In this document: positions 57,117 through 64,000 of the stretch, in pieces
Numbering within the stretch: the stretch's first letter is position 1
How the letters are laid out: every line of letters starts with the position of its first letter
Assembly (NCBI GenBank): GCA_002964805.2
Contig: PUDQ02000076.1
Coordinates: forward strand, 124,001-188,000
Source: Trametes villosa
Lineage: Eukaryota > Basidiomycota > Agaricomycetes > Polyporales > Polyporaceae
Length of the DNA: 64,000 bases
Reading direction: 5' to 3'
Notes under the pieces: generated by a model
Databases searched by the model: none
The model's input: the letters and a program-made list of their open reading frames with translations, nothing else
What the model was told of the DNA's origin: nothing
Program-made: the position numbers and the translations under genes

Positions 57117-58630
57117 CTATTTTCCGCTTGACACGGCAGTCTCAACGGAACTCCTATCACCTGCCGGCCCCACACGCACGAGAAGGCTGAGCTTCCAGTA
57201 CGTATGAGCGAGCTCGGCCTGGTTGCCATGCGCCATATAGGTGGTCTTGACCGAGTTGACCTGCCAGGGTACGACGGCGCCGAGCCAGTGTACATACGCA
57301 AAGGCACCGGACTCTTCCGCCCAATAGGGCATGTCCTCCATGTCAGGGTTGAGCAGCACCCCTCCAGCGTTTTCCTGGAGATAGGGGTACAACCCTTCGT
57401 CGGAGTCGACCTCGACACCAAGGCCATTCAGGTCGGCGACACGGTCGCACATGGTGTACTGTACGCCATAGTACATGGGATTGTCTTCATAGACGATCCG
57501 AAGGGACGCGTCCAGCCCGAGCTCGCGCACGACCCTCAGCACGAGGGCGTCGTTCGCTTTGAGGCGTGCCGCGACACCCTGCAGCGCCTGGCGAGCTTCT
57601 TGCGCGGGCTTTCGGGTGGTGGACAGCGGGTACTGGTGGCGCAGGGAGAACAGGAGGTTGCCGCCTTCAGGGAGGAACGTCGGGTCGTCGATCAGGCGTT
57701 GAAACGTCTCCCGGAACGAACCCTCGTTGGTTGGGACGGGCTGGGCCAGCTGCGCGCGCCCTGTGCCGTTCACGTCTTCCTCCTGAACGTAATACAGGTT
57801 GTAGGTCACCGTCACGCGGTGTCCCGACCGGACAGGCATGACCTCGTGCTCTACGTCGCTGTAGAACGCGACGTAGGCGATCGACGGCTGTGTCGCCTGC
57901 GCGAGCAGGGCAGCAGAGTCGAACGTCCATTCTTGGGCATGCTCGGCACCACGCTCGCGTAGCATGAGCGCCCCGCCCTCGTGCGCCGTCGGGAAGACGA
58001 CCACCAGCGAGCCGAACATCAACTCGCTGCGTGGAGTATCCACATGTGCCTTGAAGAACGCGTCCGGGCCTGCAGTGAACAGGCACGTTACATCCAGCCT
58101 CGCCGCTTTGAGAAGGACAGGGCACTCACCATACACGTTCAGCTTGTAAATCTCCGCTCGAATAGACTTCGCCGAGTTGCGACCCTCGATGAGCAGCTCA
58201 GTTCGGATAACGTCGAGGAGGCCCAAGACATCCGGAGTGAATCTGAGCATGAAGTCGGACGCGTCGAGCTTCCCCGCCTTGCGGTACGTCTCGTCGTAGA
58301 CATCCTCTGGACCGAGGCCGAACGTGGCAGGCTCGCACGTCTCTGCGAGGTGCTGGAGCTCCTCGAGCGACGCATTCGCGAGGTTGAGTCGGCTAGAGGA
58401 AAGCGGATAAGCGGAGTGGTCATCGGCACGGAAGGCGGGAAAGACGCGTACTGTGCATTGAAGGTTTTGCCATAGAAGAGAGTGAAATCGTCTTCGGAGA
58501 GCGGGATGGTCCCCTGGCAGTAGGGCGGCTTGCGAATGATCGTGCGGCTGAGCGCCTGGAGGTGCTTTTTCAGAGAGCGATCCTCTGAGGGAGGATTAGG
58601 TTTGGACTTCTTGGACGACCTCGCGGACAT
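57117..58630 (-). CDS. 2-oxoglutarate/Fe(II)-dependent oxygenase-like protein
   Basis: Three exons (58630-58452, 58392-58130, 58069-57117) give 464 residues. The prolyl-4-hydroxylase-like double-stranded beta-helix core is in the middle. AEIYKLNVYGPDAFFKAHVDTPR supplies the first iron His and Asp, GSLVVVFPTAHEGGALMLRERG and IAYVAFYSDVEHEV supply the second His, and SGHRVTVTYNLY supplies the Arg that would bind 2-oxoglutarate. Large Agaricomycete families of such proteins are known without assigned substrates. The start follows a TATA box (ATTTATA on plus, 58678-58684) by about 50 bp. Intron 2 splits the motif NVYG|PDAFFKAH and reading through it would give a false insertion. No signal peptide, so probably cytosolic or nuclear. 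Confidence 0.85.
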
Positions 58631-59658
58631 GATGTTCAGGGTGCTGCTGTTCTCGCATCCCGCCAGACACACGGCGCATTTATAGGTCGAGGTCGTGCGA
58701 TTTCTGACTCGTCCAACGCAGCCAAATCAGGACAAAACATGCGTCGCGCATCCAAGGGAGATTGACGTACTTCAACCTGCCGTTATCCGAGGGCCTGCAC
58801 CCTTCTAAGACGTAAGCTTGGGAGTTTATCGTGGATGGCTTGGGAGAGCTGTTCATCGACTGTATCTTTCGCCTAATAGCCAGCGATCTAAAAAAGGTAT
58901 CTCCTGCCTATAAGAGCGCCGCTTTGGACATAACTCATCTCGAGTCAGTGCAAATCATGTCACCCTGACGTGTATTCGCAGGCTTGCTCCGTCTTGTGCC
59001 CAGCAAGCGCAAGCACACCACGAACACGTTCACAGGGGGCAGTCATCAGGCTGGCATGCATGATCACTATCCGATGTGCAACTCGCAGTTATAGAGCCGC
59101 AAACCGTCGACTCTTGCGTAATAACACATCTCTGGGGATAGCTGCGGGGGCTCACATGAGACTATGCCCCGTTTCCTTCGACACCATGAGCCCCAAAACA
59201 TTACGTCGAAGCTGAGCACGCACCCTCCCTAAATCAACTCAATAACGCGGCTGACACCGTTGTACGGTGACGGCCCTGTTCTCAGCGCGTTAGCCCCCGT
59301 GATACGCGTAGTCATGCGCCATCCGCAGAACTTCAACTATGATGGCCACTCGTGTGTTGTCATCTTCTTGTCCGAGGCAGTGCAGGTCGAATGGGCGAGA
59401 TATCGTGAGGCAGGCTCGGTAGCCGCTACGAGTCGAGCTCTATAGCAGTTTGAAGCCTTAGCATACGAACAAGCTACCCCATGTGATGATAACAGCGAGA
59501 TGTCAGAACTGCACAAGCCCGGGCCGCGATGATCGAGTCGTAGGGAAGACGCGCTGTTTGTGTTTGTTAGGAACCAAAGCCGTTGGCCTCCCGATGCGAT
59601 CTGCCGACCAACCTCCCGGCGTCTGGCAGCATTTTTGCTGACGAAATCAGCAAAATGA
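58631..59658. other. Intergenic region
   Basis: This 1 kb contains the TATA box of the oxygenase gene (58678-58684, minus). Nothing else is recognisable before the tRNA. Confidence 0.5.
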
Positions 59659-59730
59659 TTCCGACACGGGGAATCGAACCCCGGGCTATCGCGTGAGAGG
59701 CGATAATGTTAGCCACTACACCATATCGGA
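59659..59730 (-). tRNA. tRNA-Glu(CTC), copy 2
   Basis: Identical over all 72 nt to the tRNA at 43030-43101, with the same acceptor stem, A and B boxes and CTC anticodon. Flanks differ beyond the gene, so this is an independently placed gene copy rather than part of a longer recent duplication. Confidence 0.95.
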
Positions 59731-59913
59731 TATAAAGGGTTATCCTTTTGAGAGTTGTTCATGTTGTCGAGTCAGTGTCGCTACTTGCGCTGAAAACATT
59801 CAGATTGATTGACATCCATAGAAGTACGGGCACTAACATCAGCGAGATGTAGCTACAGAGAACAGCTCGATATTCGCCGCGGGCTTGCGCGCGCCTCGTC
59901 AGAGTCTCCACCG

Positions 59914-62900
59914 TCAATGAGCTTGAGCATGGGGCGCCCATCCCGGATTGTTGACCGCCACAGGACCCACTCCGCCTTCGAGAACTCCATCCAGAACCAG
60001 GTCCAGCGTCGGGCGCACAGGCGTATCTTCCATCACCCACAGTGCAACGGCAATGGTGCTGCATCCGAGAACGTGTCAATGAGCGTGTACCGCAGCAGAA
60101 AGCGGATAACACATACTTCGCTCCATGGTGATTGAGTATCCCTGGCGGGACGGGGAACCGGGCCTGCGGGCCTACATTGCCGATACGCTAGGACGAGATG
60201 GTGGTCAGGAGACGACATCACGCATACGGAGTGTCTGCTAACGTACCTTCCCGAACTTCCAACCATTCACGAAGAGCAGCGCGCGATACGGCGCGCCGGT
60301 GCGCTGTGTGCCGCCGTCGAACTCGAAGCTGAATGTCGCGTCCAGACCTTGCGGGACGTCCAGCGTGACTGTGGTGATGAAGAAGCCGACGCCGGCGCCC
60401 CCCGACGGTAGGCCCGTAGAGAACTCTCGCGACGTGAAGCTGCGTGAATTCGTCGGGAAGCCCGGCAGGTGCCATCCCTCGCGCTCGGCGAAGAGACCAC
60501 CCTCATTGGTCAGGCCGCGCACTTTGTCTGGATAGCTATCAAAGCCGGCGTGGTGAGTGCTAGTCAACGTATGCGGAAAAATGGGCGCGTACTTTGTGTA
60601 TCCGCCGAGTTTACCCTGGACTCTCCAGGTCGAGAAGTTCCCGACGCCGCCAACGAGCTCAAACCCGCGAATACCGCGATCTGACTTCTGGTTTTGGCCC
60701 TCGTCGTTACCCATGTGGTCCTGGAGGATAGTCAATACGTTGTCCTTCCCCGGCTTGAGGGCCGAGCGAGGGAAGTTGAAGAAGGCATTTGCCCCGCCGG
60801 TCGCGGAGAAGTCGGATACTGTTTGGAGGAAGACGTCGTTCAGCCACACCGAGGCGGCGAATGCTGCATGCGTGATGAGCATGAACTTCATATGAAGAGA
60901 TACAGACTGGTAGTCGGACGTACCTGTGCCGCCGTTGATGGTGAGGTTCGCGCCAGCTTCGGATCCAGTCGCGTTGAAGTGCCCGCGCCAGAGAATATTG
61001 TTCTCGCAGCTAGCCTGGCATCAGCCTCGACATTACATGTAAGAATAATAGTACTCACAAGCCATAATCACACCCTGAGCATAGGGTCAACGCTCGATAC
61101 AACATACAAAGGGGCATCGACACGCACCATACAACACTCTGCCGTCTCCGAAGGCTGGGGGAATGGTGATGTTCGTCGACGTATGGTCCGCCACAATCCA
61201 GTGGCTGTCGTCGTAACCGTCCTTCACCTCCGGCAGACTGTCCGCGAACTTCCACCCGCGCAGCTTCGGCACCCGCACCTCCTTGATCTTCGGGCTGACG
61301 TCCAACCTGCCTTCGAGCACCCCGCTGCCCGCATCTCGCACCTGTACGCGACGCCCGTTCCAGGTCACCGAGAGCACACCGTCAGGCGCGATCACCGTGA
61401 GGGGCACGCTCGCATTGAGATCTCCATGGATCGCGAGAGTGTGTCCGCCGTCCGCTAGGCTCGCGTTGCGCACGAGGTACGGCCCACCAACGAGCGCTGT
61501 CGTGTTCGTGCCGAACTGCCAGTACGTCTCCAGCCCATGAATGGTGTCCTTCGTCGGTGCGCGGAGCACGGGAGCCCAGAACGAAGCGGCGGTGACGGGA
61601 TCGCCAAAGAGGACGAGCTGAGTGGGCGAGTCCCAGAGCGTGAGCAGCCCTTTGGTGCCAGGGCTAGGAAGCACAGAAATGGCGGTGAAGTCGCCGCGCG
61701 TAGAGATGTAGCGCACGCGCGACGACTGTGCGCGCGTTCCGTGGCCGGTGAACCTCAACGCGACTTCGTGCGCCTGGTCTGCGTTCCCGTAGATGAAGAG
61801 CACGTCGCGCTTGCCGATCGTTCCTGCGAAGAAGACGGAGGCGGTCGAGTACAGGACAGACCCCGAAGCGCCGAATGGGTAGTCCGTCAGTACGACTCTG
61901 CTTTGGCGGCCGTCGAGCGTGATCGAGTCGGCATGCTGCGGGATGGTAAGCTGCCCGTGTGAGGTTGCGATCTTCAACTTGAAAGATGTGCGATTTCTGT
62001 GACATCTCGTTCGTCAGCATGGTGCGAGGTAGGAAGCAGCCGGAGGGCATACGTCGAGGTGCCATCGAGTTGGCGCACGATGCCAAAGCCTGTGCCAGTG
62101 TTCGGGTTCCGGAGATACGTCGCAAACACTTTCGCAGCTTCTGGCCCGGAGATGGACACCTCGGGGATGCCGCTGTGGTTCGTATTGCCCATCCAGTCGG
62201 TCTTGCGGAACGAAGGGGAAGAGCGAAGGAAGATGCCCTGGCGCTTCATCTCATCGTACTTCTCCCACAGCAGCCGCGTTTCCTTGATGGCGCCCGCGTA
62301 GTCATAGCTTGAGCATACTAGTCAGTGTACGAGGCTATGTAAAGGTAGGAATGGTCAACCTCGTATATGCACCAGGGTACGTGATGCCGCCCCAGCTTGT
62401 CCCTCTGCCATAACAATCATCGTCAGCCTCGAAGCCAGCAAGGCAGCACGGACCATGGACGCACCCGTAGAACATGTAGACGGACTGCATCTTCGCGTTG
62501 CTCGCCCAGTTGTTCTTGTAGTACATGTCCTCGAAGTCGGGCCCGACCCGTACACGGCAGAGCTCGTATCCCGGTCCACCCCAGTAGTCTTGCGAACCCC
62601 CTGTATGCATGAACACATCATTCCCCGTTTGTCACTTACAATGTGATAGGCATGCGGAGACGCACCTTGAAACTCAGGAAGGTAGAACGGTCGGTCCGGA
62701 GCGGTATCGAGATGATACTGGTGGAAGTTTGTCGGGACAGGGTTCCACAAGGCACCGGGCGTACAGTTGAAGTTGTTCGGATAGAAGTCGAGCCCGTAGA
62801 GGTCAGGAGCGCCAGTACCGTTCACGAACTGCTGCCTCTCGCCGGGGTCGTTGTATGTCCTGTGTATATGCGGTCAGGCAAGGCGAGTAATGAGAAGAAA

Positions 62901-63986
62901 TGAGGGAGGCTTACAGGGGTACGACGATGCCGTTCGTGCGGTATTGCTCCTCGATGTCGGCGAAGTACTCAGCGTGGGACGCAGGTGTTTGCGAGTACTC
63001 GTTATCTGAGGGCGGGTAAGCTCGCACCAGCATGCGTAGCTCGAGGACAAAATAGGCATACCAATTTGCAACACTGACATATATTCACGTTAACGAAGCC
63101 GATTCCAAAGCGACAGTGAAATGCATCAGGACTTACGGAGCATAGATCCGCCTTCTGTCACTTGGTTCGGCTTCGCTTGTTCGATGATCTGAGAGATGTA
63201 CGGCTGGTAGGCCGCATTCCAAGATGTGCTGTTCACGCGCACGTCGCCCTCCGCGAGACTGGTCGCCCAGAGCGCAAGCCCACCCGCAGTCGTCTCCGCG
63301 TTGATCTAAGCGACAGTCAGCGACAGCGCCTTCCGGACCATGGTGCGTCCTCACATAGGGGCCTGTTGAAGGGGGAGCGGACGGTCAGGTTCAAAGACCT
63401 ACAGGCTGAGAGAACAGAGATAGGTACCTGGTCGAAGGACTATGAAGATGCCCGCAAGCCGAGCTGCGTCGAACATTGGCTGCAAGGCGCGCCAATCCTC
63501 GAAGTCGAACACGCCCGGTGCCGGGTTCGTTAGTCCCCCTGAAAGGAAGGTCTTCAGCACCGAGGCGAGTTATGAAAATAAGCCGGACGTACAGTGGATG
63601 TAGATGCTGCATGAAGCATCTCATGAGGATCTGGATCCGCTTTCCCGTCAAACGTGAGGACATACCTGACACTGTTTAGACCGGCAGCAACCATTTTCTG
63701 GAAGATGTCGAGCCATAGATCCGGAACCGGGAGGCGGAACGTGTGGAACTCCCCAGAGCTGAAACCACGAATCAGTCAGACACACTGGATGACGGTTCAA
63801 ACGGAAGACGCACTAGAGGAACATTCGCTGATCGTGCAGGAATAGTGTATAGTTGTCCCATTGCACAACATCCGAGAGTCCGTTGGATTTGCGAGGTGGA
63901 TCAGCAGGGCTCGCTGAAGCAAGGAAGACGAGAGCAAACGTGAAGAGAGCCTGTACAGCCCGGAGGGCGTGCAATGTGAGCTGCAT
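59914..63986 (-). CDS. GH35 beta-galactosidase, copy 2
   Basis: Paralogue of the gene at 36734-42095, in the same orientation. The start at 63986 opens a signal peptide ([19 protein letters not shown]). Order of blocks: [98 protein letters not shown], the acid/base Glu in DNEYSQTPA (about 62990), [13 protein letters not shown], the nucleophile Glu in FYLPEFQGA (about 62680), and the beta-sandwich and jelly-roll domains. The end is [15 protein letters not shown]. Micro-exons of 14 (63593-63606), 8 (63355-63362) and 12 nt (63062-63073) match those of copy 1. The intron after the 8-nt exon is about 47 nt. Promoter lies outside the window. Both catalytic Glu are kept, so activity is expected. Confidence 0.9.
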
Positions 63987-64000
63987 GGCGCGACGTCCAA

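Noticed and set aside
43030..59730. The two tRNA-Glu genes as part of one long duplication with the GH35 genes
   Set aside because: One tRNA lies upstream of its nearest GH35 gene and the other downstream, and their flanks do not match, so they are not in equivalent positions.

Overview
The window looks like a chromosome segment of a filamentous basidiomycete, most likely a wood-decay Agaricomycete of the Polyporales type. The evidence is GC-rich DNA, many 50-70 nt GT-AG introns, very small exons, TATA boxes 50-180 bp before start codons, and typical fungal housekeeping genes next to lineage-specific paralogue families. No phage, plasmid, operon or CRISPR structure is present. For every gene with an exon list except the GH35 and AFG2 genes, I checked that the exon lengths sum to a multiple of three.

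Left part (1-30 kb). After a gene-free 3 kb come a 20S proteasome beta subunit (3098-4342, +), an AIF/AMID-type flavoprotein (8064-9405, +), an RGG-rich protein (10749-13612, -), an XPA-like protein (14784-16231, +), a C2H2 zinc-finger gene (17057-18478, -), a short-chain dehydrogenase (19841-21022, -) divergent from an MFS transporter (21503-23605, +), the AFG2/Drg1 ribosome-biogenesis ATPase (23922-27158, -) and the GPI-transamidase subunit GPI16/PIG-T (27901-30054, +).

Middle (30-36.7 kb). This stretch is gene-poor. It holds a four-exon gene for an 81-residue Cys-rich protein (33012-33563, +) and an intron-containing tRNA-Ser(GCT) (36405-36497, +).

Right part (36.7-64 kb). Two GH35 beta-galactosidase paralogues (36734-42095 and 59914-63986, both -) flank a 17 kb block that is itself bracketed by two identical tRNA-Glu(CTC) genes. 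The block contains HEM13 (coproporphyrinogen oxidase), a 2-oxoglutarate/Fe(II) oxygenase, two unrecognised genes, and repeated copies of two gene families: a C2H2 zinc-finger family with a Met/Gly-rich tail, and a leucine-rich-repeat-like family. These two families sit tail-to-tail and have been copied in inverted orientation with reciprocal decay. One locus keeps the zinc-finger gene and only the 3' end of the adjoining LRR gene. The other keeps the LRR gene and only the 3' end of the zinc-finger gene. The upstream region of the zinc-finger gene is also shared with the copy at 17-19.4 kb, including its promoter and a UPF0047/YjbQ gene fragment.

The most interesting observations are this convergent duplicated module, the set of 14-, 8- and 12-nt micro-exons conserved in both GH35 genes, and the 1.26 kb intron in one GH35 gene where its paralogue has about 50 nt.
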